Source: Vibrio harveyi NBRC 15634 = ATCC 14126 = KCTC 12724
Lineage (GTDB): Bacteria > Pseudomonadota > Gammaproteobacteria > Enterobacterales > Vibrionaceae
Reading direction: 5' to 3'
Length of the DNA stretch: 64,000 nt
Assembly: GCF_001591145.1 (NCBI RefSeq)
Contig: NZ_BCUF01000008.1
Location: 62,001 to 126,000 of the forward strand
The position numbers and the translations under genes are program-made. Of this stretch, positions 9,658 through 17,760 are shown in pieces (position 1 is the stretch's first letter; each line of letters begins with the position of its first letter). Under the pieces are notes generated by a model. It made no database searches and was not told the origin of the DNA. It saw only the letters and a program-made list of their open reading frames with translations.

Positions 9658-9924
9658 ATGAAGAACATTTTAAGCAGGCTCAAACAATCCTTTGGTGAGG
9701 TGTTGGATTTTCAAGCCCGAGTATGGGTAGTGAACGTCTATGCTGGCGAACATAAAGGTGAGTCTTACGTGGTCAATGAGGACAGCTTTTCTGAACCGTT
9801 ACAATGGATGAAAAAGAAGGGCTATAAAGGACCAATGCTCACCAAAGTCGAGTCAATGAAGCGATCTCAGATCATCGAATTTGATTTAGGTTCAGTCAAG
9901 CATCGACTAATGCGCGTGAAGTAG
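9658..9924 (+). CDS. Small conserved-looking protein of unknown function
   Basis: 88 residues, basic, without membrane segments or signal peptide. I do not recognise the family. It begins 45 bp after the LysE-type gene in the same direction and may be co-transcribed with it. The Shine-Dalgarno is weak. The frame has ordinary codon use for the window and no competing frame on the other strand. Confidence 0.55.
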   Translation: MKNILSRLKQSFGEVLDFQARVWVVNVYAGEHKGESYVVNEDSFSEPLQWMKKKGYKGPMLTKVESMKRSQIIEFDLGSVKHRLMRVK

Positions 9925-9940
9925 CGTCCGATTCTATTTC

Positions 9941-9981
9941 TTTTCCCTTTTCCCTTTTCCCTTTTCCCTTTTCCCTTTTCC
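9941..9981. repeat. Heptanucleotide tandem repeat (TTTTCCC)n
   Basis: Five perfect copies of TTTTCCC plus a partial sixth, directly between two convergent genes (unknown small gene and secF2). Such tracts vary in copy number by slippage, but here it lies outside coding sequence. Confidence 0.9.
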
Positions 9982-9985
9982 ACAG

Positions 9986-10015
9986 ATAAAAAAGCGCCAC
10001 TCAGAAGAGTGGCGC
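9986..10015 (-). terminator. Intrinsic terminator of secDF2
   Basis: On the minus strand GCGCCACTC, TTCT, GAGTGGCGC is a perfect 9-bp stem followed by TTTTTTAT. It is 27 bp past the secF2 stop. Confidence 0.9.
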
Positions 10016-10042
10016 AAGCACTTTTACCTTAAACACCAAGTA

Positions 10043-10945
10043 TTATGGTGCAGTGTCGATCTCTACTGGTAGGTAGTGTTTTGGTTCTAGCTTCAACCAT
10101 TCAGGAAGCACCGTACCAATCGAGATTGATGACCACGTACCAGACAGTACGCCAATGAACATTGCGGTAGAGAAACCTGCCAATGCAGAACCGCCCATAA
10201 TCCACAACGCACCAACAGTGATTAAAGTAGTACCTGATGTCACCATAGTACGTGAGAATGTCGCCAATACCGCTTCATCGTTGATCTGTTCTGTTTTCCA
10301 ATTTTGCTTCGCAACAAGCAGTTCACGAATACGGTCAGCGATGATGATCGAGTCATTAAGCGAGTAACCAAGAATCGCCAAAATCGCTGCAAACACCGTC
10401 AGGTTGAACTCCATTTGTGTAATCGCAAAGAAGCCCAATACTAAGATAACATCGTGCGCCAACGCGAATAGAGAGCCACTTGCCAGACGCCATTCAAAGC
10501 GGAAACACAAGTAACCAAGAATCGTCAGTACCGATACTAATAATGCTAAGCCACCTTGGTCGAACAGGTCCTGACCCACTTGAGCACCCACGATGCTGTT
10601 ACTTACTACATCTACTTGATGTGAAATAGGCTTAAGTACATCTGCAACATTAGGTAATGTATGACCTTCTGCCGGTGCTGAGTAACGAATAACCCAACGA
10701 CCATCTTCGCCTGAACGGGTTACAGATGTTGATTCACCAAGCTTTGGTTGCAGCGCATTAAGCAAATCATGGTTAGTCAATTGTTTATCGACTTTCACTT
10801 CAGTAACCATACCACCAGTGAAATCGAGACCTAGGTTTAGCCCTTTCATACCCAGAGCAACCAGAGCAATAATCGTCAACACAACCGATACAGCTGTCGT
10901 GAAGTAACGAATCTTACGGATATTTTGTTTTAGCATTTCGACCAT
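10043..10945 (-). CDS. secF2: Protein translocase accessory subunit SecF (second copy)
   Basis: 300 residues, an RND-type membrane protein with a first helix at about 16-33, a periplasmic P4 domain, then five C-terminal helices. The conserved GLDFTGG motif follows the first helix. SecF works with SecD to pull translocated proteins across the membrane using an ion gradient. It starts 2 bp after the secD2 stop. In V. alginolyticus this second SecDF pair, encoded after vemP, is proton-driven and is induced when the Na+-driven SecDF1 is impaired; assigning it as SecDF2 rests on the vemP gene beside it. Confidence 0.93.
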   Translation of the reverse strand: MVEMLKQNIRKIRYFTTAVSVVLTIIALVALGMKGLNLGLDFTGGMVTEVKVDKQLTNHDLLNALQPKLGESTSVTRSGEDGRWVIRYSAPAEGHTLPNVADVLKPISHQVDVVSNSIVGAQVGQDLFDQGGLALLVSVLTILGYLCFRFEWRLASGSLFALAHDVILVLGFFAITQMEFNLTVFAAILAILGYSLNDSIIIADRIRELLVAKQNWKTEQINDEAVLATFSRTMVTSGTTLITVGALWIMGGSALAGFSTAMFIGVLSGTWSSISIGTVLPEWLKLEPKHYLPVEIDTAP

Positions 10946-10947
10946 GA

Positions 10948-12786
10948 TTAAACCCTCACATCACGACGGGCATCGCGGCCCCAAATTAAATTGATCATTG
11001 CACGAGAAGCAAATACGCCTGTAAACATACTGGTCATCAGACCCAGACCTAGCGTCAGCGCAAAGCCTTGGATTGGACCGTTACCAATCGCGTATAGAAT
11101 CACGGCAGTGATCATGGTTGTGATGTTGGCATCAAGGATAGTAGCGAACGCGCTGTCGAAGCCTAAGTCGATAGCTTGTGCAAAACTACGACCTTCACGC
11201 ATCTTGTCCTTAATACGTTCGAAAATAATTACGTTGGTATCCACCGCCATACCGACAGTCAATACCAAGCCTGCGATACCAGGAAGTGTTAGCACGGCGC
11301 CAGGAAGTAGTGCGATTAGACCAAGTAAGCAAAGCATGTTTGCACACAAAGCCACGTTCGCAACCCAACCAAGACGACGGTACCAAAGTGCCATAAATGT
11401 CAGTGTTAGACCCATACCAAGAGCAAGAGCAGCGAAACCGTTTTGGATGTTTTCTGCACCTAGAGAAGCACCGATTGTGCGTTCTTCAACAATCGTTACC
11501 GGAGCGGTCAATGAACCCGCACGTAGAAGCAAGGCAAGTTGCTGTGCTTCATCCATGCTACCCGCACCAGTAATACGGAATTGGCTACCCAATTGAGACT
11601 GGATAGTTGCAACACTAATAACGCGCTCGCTACGCTCTGTCATACCACGTTCGTTAGTTTTGTACTCACGGTAGACTGTCGCCATTGGCTTGCCGATATG
11701 CGTTGCAGAGAAGTCACTCATCTTCTTACCACCAGCGTGGTCTAGAGAGATGTTTACTTCTGACATGCCCATTTTATCAACGCCCGCGCGCGCATTTACA
11801 ATATGTTCACCCGTTAGTACTGGACGCTTAGCAAGAATCACTGTACGACCATCGTTGTCTTTCAGGACAAGGTCTTGGCTGCTACGTGCTTGACCTGCGT
11901 CTTTCACTTCGTAGAACGCAAGACTTGCTGTTGCGCCAATGACGTTTTTCGCTTGTGCAGGGTCTTGAACACCTGGTAGCTCGATACGAATGCTCTCTTT
12001 ACCTTGGCGTTGTACCAACGCTTCAGTAATACCAAGCTCTTCGATACGACCACGCATGATCTTCAAGTTTTGTTGCAGTGTCGTTGTTTGGAATTCTTGG
12101 ATGTTTTGTTCGCTTGGTTGAAGTTCAAAGCCACGATCTGCGCTTGTCATTGTCCAACCAGGGTAGTTTTGACGAATGAATTGGCTCGCCGCTTTTAAGC
12201 CCGCTTCGTTTTCACTATTTACTGCGATGTGGTTATGCGCTTCAGCACGAACTTGAACGCCACGTACACGTTGCTCACGCAGGCTCGCTTTGATCTCATC
12301 AACCAATGCGTCGCGCTGTTCTTCAAACGCTTTATTAACATCTACATTCAATAGGAATTGAACGCCGCCACGAAGGTCAAGACCAAGCTTGATTGGGCTG
12401 AAACCCATCTCGTTTAACCATTCTGGGGCAACAGACACGTATGAGAACGTGATGCTGTCATCTTTGCCTAGCTGATCGTTAAGCAATACACGAGCCTTAC
12501 TTTGCGCATCTTCACCATCAAAAACAATGGTGGTCTTACCGTCTTTTTCAATGATTTTAGAGGCTGGAATATGGTGCGTTTTTAACAGCTGGTCGAGCTG
12601 AACCACTGACATCGCACTGTTGTTTTGGTCAGCAAACGTCACCTGAATAGAAGGCTGCTCACCAAACCAAGTTGGGATGGCGCTAAGGGTTAAGATAATA
12701 ACCGTCGTAATTAAAACGACGTATTTCCATGCCGAATAGTGATTCAGCACTTTTCTGTTCTTTTGTGGTTTTGGTGTTTTCTTCAT
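10948..12786 (-). CDS. secD2: Protein translocase accessory subunit SecD (second copy)
   Basis: 612 residues with a first helix at about 23-42, the large periplasmic P1 head domain with the GLDLRGGVQF motif near its start, and five membrane helices in the last 170 residues. SecD and SecF form the SecDF complex that assists late steps of Sec translocation. Its Shine-Dalgarno (AAGGGA, 10 nt before ATG) lies inside potential RNA secondary structure with the leader and with the vemP 3' end, the basis of arrest-controlled translation. It overlaps nothing and is followed 2 bp later by secF2. Confidence 0.94.
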   Translation of the reverse strand: MKKTPKPQKNRKVLNHYSAWKYVVLITTVIILTLSAIPTWFGEQPSIQVTFADQNNSAMSVVQLDQLLKTHHIPASKIIEKDGKTTIVFDGEDAQSKARVLLNDQLGKDDSITFSYVSVAPEWLNEMGFSPIKLGLDLRGGVQFLLNVDVNKAFEEQRDALVDEIKASLREQRVRGVQVRAEAHNHIAVNSENEAGLKAASQFIRQNYPGWTMTSADRGFELQPSEQNIQEFQTTTLQQNLKIMRGRIEELGITEALVQRQGKESIRIELPGVQDPAQAKNVIGATASLAFYEVKDAGQARSSQDLVLKDNDGRTVILAKRPVLTGEHIVNARAGVDKMGMSEVNISLDHAGGKKMSDFSATHIGKPMATVYREYKTNERGMTERSERVISVATIQSQLGSQFRITGAGSMDEAQQLALLLRAGSLTAPVTIVEERTIGASLGAENIQNGFAALALGMGLTLTFMALWYRRLGWVANVALCANMLCLLGLIALLPGAVLTLPGIAGLVLTVGMAVDTNVIIFERIKDKMREGRSFAQAIDLGFDSAFATILDANITTMITAVILYAIGNGPIQGFALTLGLGLMTSMFTGVFASRAMINLIWGRDARRDVRV

Positions 12787-12787
12787 G

Positions 12788-12955
12788 TAAACATCATCCC
12801 TTCACTGCTCAGTGAAGTTTTATTTAGTTAGATTCAAGACACGACAAAACGCTCACCTGAACAACATACAGGTATGGAATGCCCAGAGCTTCACTTACTC
12901 TGTTGAAGAATTGCCGTGTTAAGAATGCACAAAATGTGCAGAGTGATGGTGTTTA
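12788..12955 (-). promoter_or_regulatory. vemP-secD2 intergenic RNA switch
   Basis: Read on the minus strand, three pairings are visible. First, the vemP stop region (12945-12955) is complementary to the segment between the secD2 Shine-Dalgarno and its ATG (12788-12798), 10 of 11 positions. Second, CTTCACTG (12810-12817) pairs perfectly with CAGTGAAG (12800-12807), which includes the AAG of the Shine-Dalgarno. Third, the same CTTCACT arm can instead pair with AGTGAAG at 12889-12895. A separate hairpin TGCACA-TTT-TGTGCA is at 12926-12940. In V. alginolyticus a ribosome stalled near the vemP end opens the structure and allows secD2 translation; these pairings fit that model. The third, alternative pairing is my inference. 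Confidence 0.75.
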
Positions 12956-13432
12956 AGCAGAAAACTGACTATTGAGGGCGACGTACATCGCATTGGTTTC
13001 TTTCCAACCAGAAAGGCGGTGGTCGCTAACAAAGTGATTAAATGTCGATTGGCTTTGACGCCAGCTGATATCCATAAGGCTATAGGCATAGCCAGCATCA
13101 GCATAAAACGGGGCATTTAAATCGCCGATGAAATCAATGTGTTCATCGTCAATGTTCTCACGAAGGTGCGTTGTCCAACGTTGAGAATTAAAGATGGCAA
13201 ACGAATCTTGGAAAGCATGACCTTCAGATACTGGAGATTGGGTGCTTTCCTCAGAGAGTTCTGAGAAATCAACTGGAGAGTTCGATGCAGAGTTGCTCGC
13301 CGTAAATGGCTGCAACTTAGAAAAGTGAGGTAAGTAGGATTTCTGTTCTGCTTGTGCAGCCGACGCCTGCATTGGCGATAAAGCCATTGCAAGAAGCAGC
13401 AAAAACAGTTTTCTAACGTAAATCCAAGGCAT
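12953..13432 (-). CDS. vemP: VemP, secretion-monitoring arrest peptide controlling secDF2
   Basis: 159 residues, the same length as VemP of V. alginolyticus. It has a Sec signal peptide (basic WIYVRK, then hydrophobic LFLLLLAMAL, cleavage near ASA at about 25) and a C-terminal arrest region from HRLSGWKE through NSQFSA, with the arrest-point Gln at residue 156. VemP stalls its own ribosome when export is slow, for example at low Na+ or with SecDF1 impaired, which unfolds the downstream RNA and switches on secDF2. The frame ends 166 bp before secD2 on the same strand. Recognition is by sequence memory, length and context; mechanism is from published work on V. alginolyticus. Confidence 0.93.
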   Translation of the reverse strand: MPWIYVRKLFLLLLAMALSPMQASAAQAEQKSYLPHFSKLQPFTASNSASNSPVDFSELSEESTQSPVSEGHAFQDSFAIFNSQRWTTHLRENIDDEHIDFIGDLNAPFYADAGYAYSLMDISWRQSQSTFNHFVSDHRLSGWKETNAMYVALNSQFSA

Positions 13433-13447
13433 GGTAGCTCACTTAAA

Positions 13448-13479
13448 ACAAAACGAGCCGAGTTCTTCAACTCAGCTCG
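13448..13479 (-). terminator. Intrinsic terminator upstream of vemP
   Basis: On the minus strand an 11-bp stem (CGAGCTGAGTT / AACTCGGCTCG, one G-U pair, 4-nt loop) is followed by TTTTGTTTT. It ends the 13577-14245 gene transcript and lies only about 20 bp before the vemP start, so vemP either starts inside this region or is transcribed by read-through. Confidence 0.75.
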
Positions 13480-13576
13480 GTGATAGTATTCCTATTGCTT
13501 ATACTTAACAACTAAAAAGTTATAAATCTCTGTTTCCAACCGTGGAACGCAGTTGCCAGCAAGCCTTAAGCGGTAT

Positions 13577-14245
13577 TCATCGATAAAATATTTCACCTTT
13601 ATCGACATCCAAATAGATTTTGTTTTCTTGTTCCAAGCCACCACAGTAGATGAAGTAAACATTGCGGGTTTTGTAAGTGACAGAACGCACCCACCCACCT
13701 AATTCTTCAAAATCACTTGGGTCGCAAGTCTCATCATCGAGCAGTTGCTGCGTTTTGTTACGAAACATATCGAGATGCGTTTTTAAATCGTCTGATTTTT
13801 GCAAATACCCATCAAGGATCTCGAAGCGCTCTTGCTCTTTGATGACAGGTTCTGAGTCTGATAATCCTTTTGAGTCTACCCACTCAGCGGTCTCTTCCCC
13901 ACCCTCTTCATACACAATGTAATCCGTCAAGCGGAACCAGCCATTAGATTTCTCCAAAACCGATACCTTCTCACCTTTATACAGCGCATCAATAATCAAC
14001 GCCTGATGATCTGGCTTATTGTAAACATCGATCCGGCGCTCAATCACATAGTACTCGGTGACCTCAGGTGCGGGCGCCTCAAGATCCATAATCGGTTTGG
14101 GTTTTTCTGCAGGTTCGGCTGGTTTCTCTGGCTCTTTTTCCTGTTCAGCGACAGGGTCGTCTTGCTGCATAAAGAAGAAGTAATACCCTGCGCCCGCTCC
14201 CCCTAACAAGAGCAAGACAACTATTAAGATCAAGGCTTTCTTCAT
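13577..14245 (-). CDS. Membrane-anchored SH3-like domain protein
   Basis: 222 residues from the ATG at 14245 (AAGGA about 8 nt upstream); an ATG at 14263 has its Shine-Dalgarno too close. An N-terminal helix (about residues 4-25) anchors it in the inner membrane. A Pro/Glu/Lys-rich linker follows (about 30-60), then a bacterial SH3-like region (about 65-130, with GEKVSVLEKSNGWFRL typical of the fold), then a charged C-terminal domain with two Cys. SH3-like domains in such proteins usually bind peptidoglycan or partners in the periplasm. No specific function is known to me. Confidence 0.7.
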   Translation of the reverse strand: MKKALILIVVLLLLGGAGAGYYFFFMQQDDPVAEQEKEPEKPAEPAEKPKPIMDLEAPAPEVTEYYVIERRIDVYNKPDHQALIIDALYKGEKVSVLEKSNGWFRLTDYIVYEEGGEETAEWVDSKGLSDSEPVIKEQERFEILDGYLQKSDDLKTHLDMFRNKTQQLLDDETCDPSDFEELGGWVRSVTYKTRNVYFIYCGGLEQENKIYLDVDKGEIFYR

Positions 14246-14361
14246 ATTCCGTTCCTTTTTCATTCCTTACGCAGTAAGCACCGTCACACTAACTATACTG
14301 ATAGAGAGTGCATAACGGACGCAAAAACTAATCAACGAGAAAGCTAATTAGTGTGAAAACA

Positions 14362-14904
14362 ATGATGAATAAGTTCAAATGGATATTGCTACTGCTACCA
14401 CTTCCTGCTTACGCAAGCATTCAGTGTGACCACGCATCATGGAATGACAATCTTACCCAATTCAACCGTTTAGAGTCCAATTACAATAGATACGTTGAGA
14501 CATTCAATACGCTTCTCACTGAACACAAACAAAGACAACTGCTCTCTCAGACCTTCTCCCTACGTGAACTAACCTTGTTGTGGCAGGCACAAACTAACCA
14601 ACGAGCTTTTCAAAGTCAGCTTAGGGCGTCGATTCAATATCGCGAAGAGCTCACCACTAAAGCGCGAGAGTTAGAGAAACTCAGCATTGAGTCAAATTGG
14701 ATGGCAAACGGATGGCAAAAACTCGCAAGTAAATGTGAAATTTCTGATGCCACAGCCAACCAAATTAGCGCCGAATGGTATCAAACAAACGCTTCCCAAC
14801 TCGCTAAAGATTATACGCAACTGGCAACACAATACCTTGGTTTAGCGCAGCTGTACGATAAAGAAGCCAATGCATTAAAATACGTGCAAAATGAATCTGA
14901 CTAA
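14362..14904 (+). CDS. Exported helical protein of unknown function
   Basis: About 180 residues with a signal peptide (basic start, ILLLLPLPAYA, cleavage near residue 19) and a mature part that is almost all helical, rich in Gln, Leu and Glu, with two Cys residues (in IQCDH and SKCEIS) that could form a disulfide. Start is uncertain: tandem ATG at 14362 and 14365 or GTG at 14353, none with a clear Shine-Dalgarno. I do not recognise the family; a periplasmic location is inferred from the signal peptide. Confidence 0.65.
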   Translation: MMNKFKWILLLLPLPAYASIQCDHASWNDNLTQFNRLESNYNRYVETFNTLLTEHKQRQLLSQTFSLRELTLLWQAQTNQRAFQSQLRASIQYREELTTKARELEKLSIESNWMANGWQKLASKCEISDATANQISAEWYQTNASQLAKDYTQLATQYLGLAQLYDKEANALKYVQNESD

Positions 14905-15080
14905 GTCTGTTCATATTGGGATTGTTCCCTTTATTGAAATTGAGCAATTAATAGGCAAACAGGTCAATTTATAGAGAGGTACGTCACAATAACGCTTTAC
15001 TTACGAGCAGATTTTGGGTAATTTACCCATTAACAAAATTTAATATAAAGTCACATTTGGCTGGAGATGATGCTAAACCA

Positions 15081-15311
15081 ATGGTTATCAATCGATTAAG
15101 TAACAGGGATTGTCCTAATGCTACCAAAGCCAAGTTTTTGTCAGTAGTTAGGCATGTTAAAGAGTTCGGTTCAATCAGTGATTTGGACCTATGTAAAATC
15201 TTCGGAGAAACAATTTGGAGTGATGGGAGGGAATACCATTCAGCTGCTTTCTCTTTTAGGGTTGATAGACACACAGGTAACTGTGAGATCTCAAAATACA
15301 AATACCAATAA
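15081..15311 (+). CDS. Small protein of unknown function
   Basis: 76 residues from ATG at 15081; a TTG at 15057 would give 84 residues. Neither has a convincing ribosome-binding site. The protein is soluble, with basic residues and two Cys. I do not recognise it. Support for it being real is a strong intrinsic terminator 22 bp after the stop in the same direction, with no other gene that the terminator could serve nearby. Confidence 0.5.
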   Translation: MVINRLSNRDCPNATKAKFLSVVRHVKEFGSISDLDLCKIFGETIWSDGREYHSAAFSFRVDRHTGNCEISKYKYQ

Positions 15312-15332
15312 GGCTTAAAAGACTATTCGAAC

Positions 15333-15358
15333 GGAGACAGGAAACTGTCTCCGTTTTT
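15333..15358 (+). terminator. Intrinsic terminator after the small 15081-15311 gene
   Basis: GGAGACAG, GAAA, CTGTCTCC: a perfect 8-bp stem with a GNRA-type loop followed by GTTTTTTA. Confidence 0.9.
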
Positions 15359-15367
15359 TATTGTCGG

Positions 15368-15973
15368 TTATTTTGGCATCACGATAGTAAAATCATGATC
15401 GGAATAACCTTCAATTAAGTAACTTCTCTCACTCAGCAACTTGCAATAACGCAGTACACCATCTTTGTTGTGAGACTCTAACATCCGCATGCTGGGTAAC
15501 TTAGCCTCATCCAACAGATTAAACACACAAGCAATACTCGCAGTCTGATACATTTTCTCAATCATCTCGATTGTATGATTTGGGTTGGCAGATTGGTAAT
15601 TGAGCGAGCCAGATGCAAATACATAGTGCGCTTTCGGCAAAATCAAGTTAGAGAAATCGCCCCGGATAAACTGCGTATCAGTAATGAAATGACGCTTGCG
15701 AGATTCCGCGATAAACCGCTTTTGTTGATCAATGCCGATATAATGACTGGGGCGATTGCCTTTTTGTTCTATATACGCCAATAAATCCCCATATCCACAA
15801 CCAATATCAAGAATACTTTTGCCATTAAGGTCTAAATCCCGACATAAGGCTTCAAAGCGTGTGACTTGGCTGAAAGAGTCTTGCCACCCCAGCGTCCTGG
15901 CTCTGTCTTCGCCAAATTGTTTGTGTCTTTTTCGGTGATAATGTGCGATGCGTAATCTGTCGAGCCACTTCAT
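15368..15973 (-). CDS. Class I SAM-dependent methyltransferase
   Basis: 201 residues. The SAM-binding motif I is ILDIGCGYGDLLAYIE (about residues 54-69), followed by the acidic motif II in IGIDQQ and a GDFSNL segment. The N-terminus is short and basic (HYHRKRHKQFG). The substrate cannot be told from sequence; the family includes enzymes acting on small molecules and RNA. It stands alone, with an interspersed repeat just upstream of its start. Confidence 0.8.
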   Translation of the reverse strand: MKWLDRLRIAHYHRKRHKQFGEDRARTLGWQDSFSQVTRFEALCRDLDLNGKSILDIGCGYGDLLAYIEQKGNRPSHYIGIDQQKRFIAESRKRHFITDTQFIRGDFSNLILPKAHYVFASGSLNYQSANPNHTIEMIEKMYQTASIACVFNLLDEAKLPSMRMLESHNKDGVLRYCKLLSERSYLIEGYSDHDFTIVMPK

Positions 15974-16016
15974 GATTGCTTTGTTTGTTGGGTTTGTGAA
16001 TAACCGTATTTATGAG

Positions 16017-16144
16017 TATACCCAGTAACTTCAAGATGCAGAATTCTGAGCATTGTCATTGATTCGAGGTCAAGGAAAACAACGCCGCGTCTACAAGACA
16101 AATCGTTCTCGAAGAACCTAGCATCTCGAGGTTACTTAGGTATA
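16017..16144. repeat. Interspersed imperfect palindromic repeat, copy 1
   Basis: 128 bp with inverted terminal segments: the left end reads TATACCCAGTAACTTCAAGA and the right end, reverse-complemented, reads TATACCTAAGTAACCTCGAG, continuing to GATGC in both. A related but longer copy is at 31887-32066. It has no coding capacity and looks like a MITE-type or ERIC-like Vibrio repeat. Its right end overlaps the last codons and the stop of the adjacent Lrp-family gene. Confidence 0.75.
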
Positions 16145-16591
16145 AATCGGTAAGTTACCATTTCCTTTCACTTGGCGAATCGCTAAGTGCGTATGAATAT
16201 CTTTGACGTTTTCAAGGATCTGGAGTTTTCGCGTAAAAGCTTCATAGCCAGTGAGATCTCTACTCACCACTTCTAATAGATAATCGTACGCCCCAGAAAC
16301 AACATGGCAGGAGATCACTTCTTCCATTTCGCTTACCGCTTGCTCAAATTCATCTATTGAACTGGCTTGGTGATTATTAAGGCTTACTTCAACGAATACC
16401 GTCATTGCAATTCCCGCTTGTTCGCGAGAAACCATTGCGCGGTAACCACTGATCACGCCTTCTTGTTCCAAGCGTTTAATTCTTCGCGCACAAGGGGAAG
16501 CGGAAAGCCCCACTCTATCTGCCAGTTCGCTTGTTGTCATTGTGGCGTCTTGCTGGATCAAATCCAATAACTGTCGGTCAATTTTATCCAT
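16136..16591 (-). CDS. Lrp/AsnC family transcriptional regulator
   Basis: 151 residues from ATG at 16591, which has AGGAAGG just upstream; an ATG at 16618 has only a weak site. An N-terminal helix-turn-helix (about 20-50, ELADRVGLSASPCARRIKRL) is followed by the RAM ligand-binding domain. It is divergent from an EamA-type transporter and probably controls it, a common pairing. The final residues Y, T and the stop are read from the end of an interspersed repeat, so the original C-terminus may have been altered slightly. Confidence 0.9.
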   Translation of the reverse strand: MDKIDRQLLDLIQQDATMTTSELADRVGLSASPCARRIKRLEQEGVISGYRAMVSREQAGIAMTVFVEVSLNNHQASSIDEFEQAVSEMEEVISCHVVSGAYDYLLEVVSRDLTGYEAFTRKLQILENVKDIHTHLAIRQVKGNGNLPIYT

Positions 16592-16740
16592 CTTGCCTTC
16601 CTTGCCAGATTTCGCCATGATTTTTTAATTCCATGCCGAAATTCACTAAGTTCTAACTGTATTAAGTCATATTTTGCCACCATTGAGCGTCACTTTCATT
16701 CGATAATTAACACATTATTTACAAATAAACGGAACCTCCC

Positions 16741-17667
16741 ATGGCATTAGGATACGCCGCAATCATCACAACGCTCTTTCTTTGGTCTGGTTTCTTTCTA
16801 TCGCTACGTGGAGGCGCAATTTCAGCCCTTCAACCTGCCGATATTGCCTTAACTCGCTTTTTCATTCCGGCGTTGGTGTTACTTCCTTTCGTCCTCAAAT
16901 CCATGGATAAAGTACGCGCAGTACCGAACAAATATCTTATCGGTATCGTCATCGGAAGCGGACTCCCATACTTGCTCGTTGCTGGCACCGCTATGCACTT
17001 TGCCCCAGTCGCCCATGGCAGTGCTCTGATACCTGGCACTTTGCCTCTGTTTGTCTCTGCGATTGCGGTCATTTGTTACCAGCAACCTCTTAGCCAACAT
17101 CGTATGGTCGGTTTGTCTGCTGTCTTACTTGGGATTATGGTGTTCCTGCTGTCCAATCTCGGTGAAGAATACAACTGGGCACAATTAAAAGGGCACTTAC
17201 TGTTTCTAGTCGGCAGCTTAATGTGGGCGGTATTTACCATCAGTGCTCGCGTTGCAAATTTAAGTGCTTATGTTTGCGCTGGGTTTGTTTCAGTCATTTC
17301 GTTTGCATTGCTGATTGTCGCTGTAGGTTTCGGTTGGTTGGATAGTTATTTAGCCATCACACCTATCACTGATTGGCCATGGAAAGAGCTTGTTGGTCAT
17401 CTCGTATTACAAGGTATCGGAGCAGGTCTATTAGCATCTTTCACTTTTCTTTACGCAATCAGAACCATTGGAGCGGAAGCCAGCGCCGCATTCGGATCTC
17501 TCACACCAGTATTGGCAACCTTACTCGCAATGCCAGTGTTTAATGAGCAGCCTGATACCCTTACATGGTGTGCTTTAATATTGGTGACTTGCGGTAGTAT
17601 CGTGGCGAGTAATATCCTGATGAAACAAGACCCTAGTCAGAAATATCAGCCACCTGTTCACAGATAA
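16741..17667 (+). CDS. EamA/DMT family transporter
   Basis: 308 residues with ten predicted membrane helices in two EamA halves, the drug/metabolite transporter layout. Such proteins export amino acids, metabolites or related compounds; the substrate is not evident. It starts 149 bp from the divergent Lrp-family gene, which suggests an amino-acid effector and control by that regulator (inference). Confidence 0.88.
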   Translation: MALGYAAIITTLFLWSGFFLSLRGGAISALQPADIALTRFFIPALVLLPFVLKSMDKVRAVPNKYLIGIVIGSGLPYLLVAGTAMHFAPVAHGSALIPGTLPLFVSAIAVICYQQPLSQHRMVGLSAVLLGIMVFLLSNLGEEYNWAQLKGHLLFLVGSLMWAVFTISARVANLSAYVCAGFVSVISFALLIVAVGFGWLDSYLAITPITDWPWKELVGHLVLQGIGAGLLASFTFLYAIRTIGAEASAAFGSLTPVLATLLAMPVFNEQPDTLTWCALILVTCGSIVASNILMKQDPSQKYQPPVHR

Positions 17668-17760
17668 CAATAAAATTGCATAACTTTTTACAGGCACCTA
17701 TTGAAAGCCAAAATAGCGTTTTGATAACCTGTTGCGATAATAAATTAAACGTCAGATGTT

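Noticed and set aside
10991..11596. 201-codon open frame on the plus strand opposite secD2
   Set aside because: It is a frame open by chance inside a well-conserved gene on the other strand; the product is low in typical folds and has no ribosome-binding site.
13117..13470. 117-codon frame overlapping vemP on the same strand
   Set aside because: Different frame inside vemP; vemP has the signal peptide and arrest motif.
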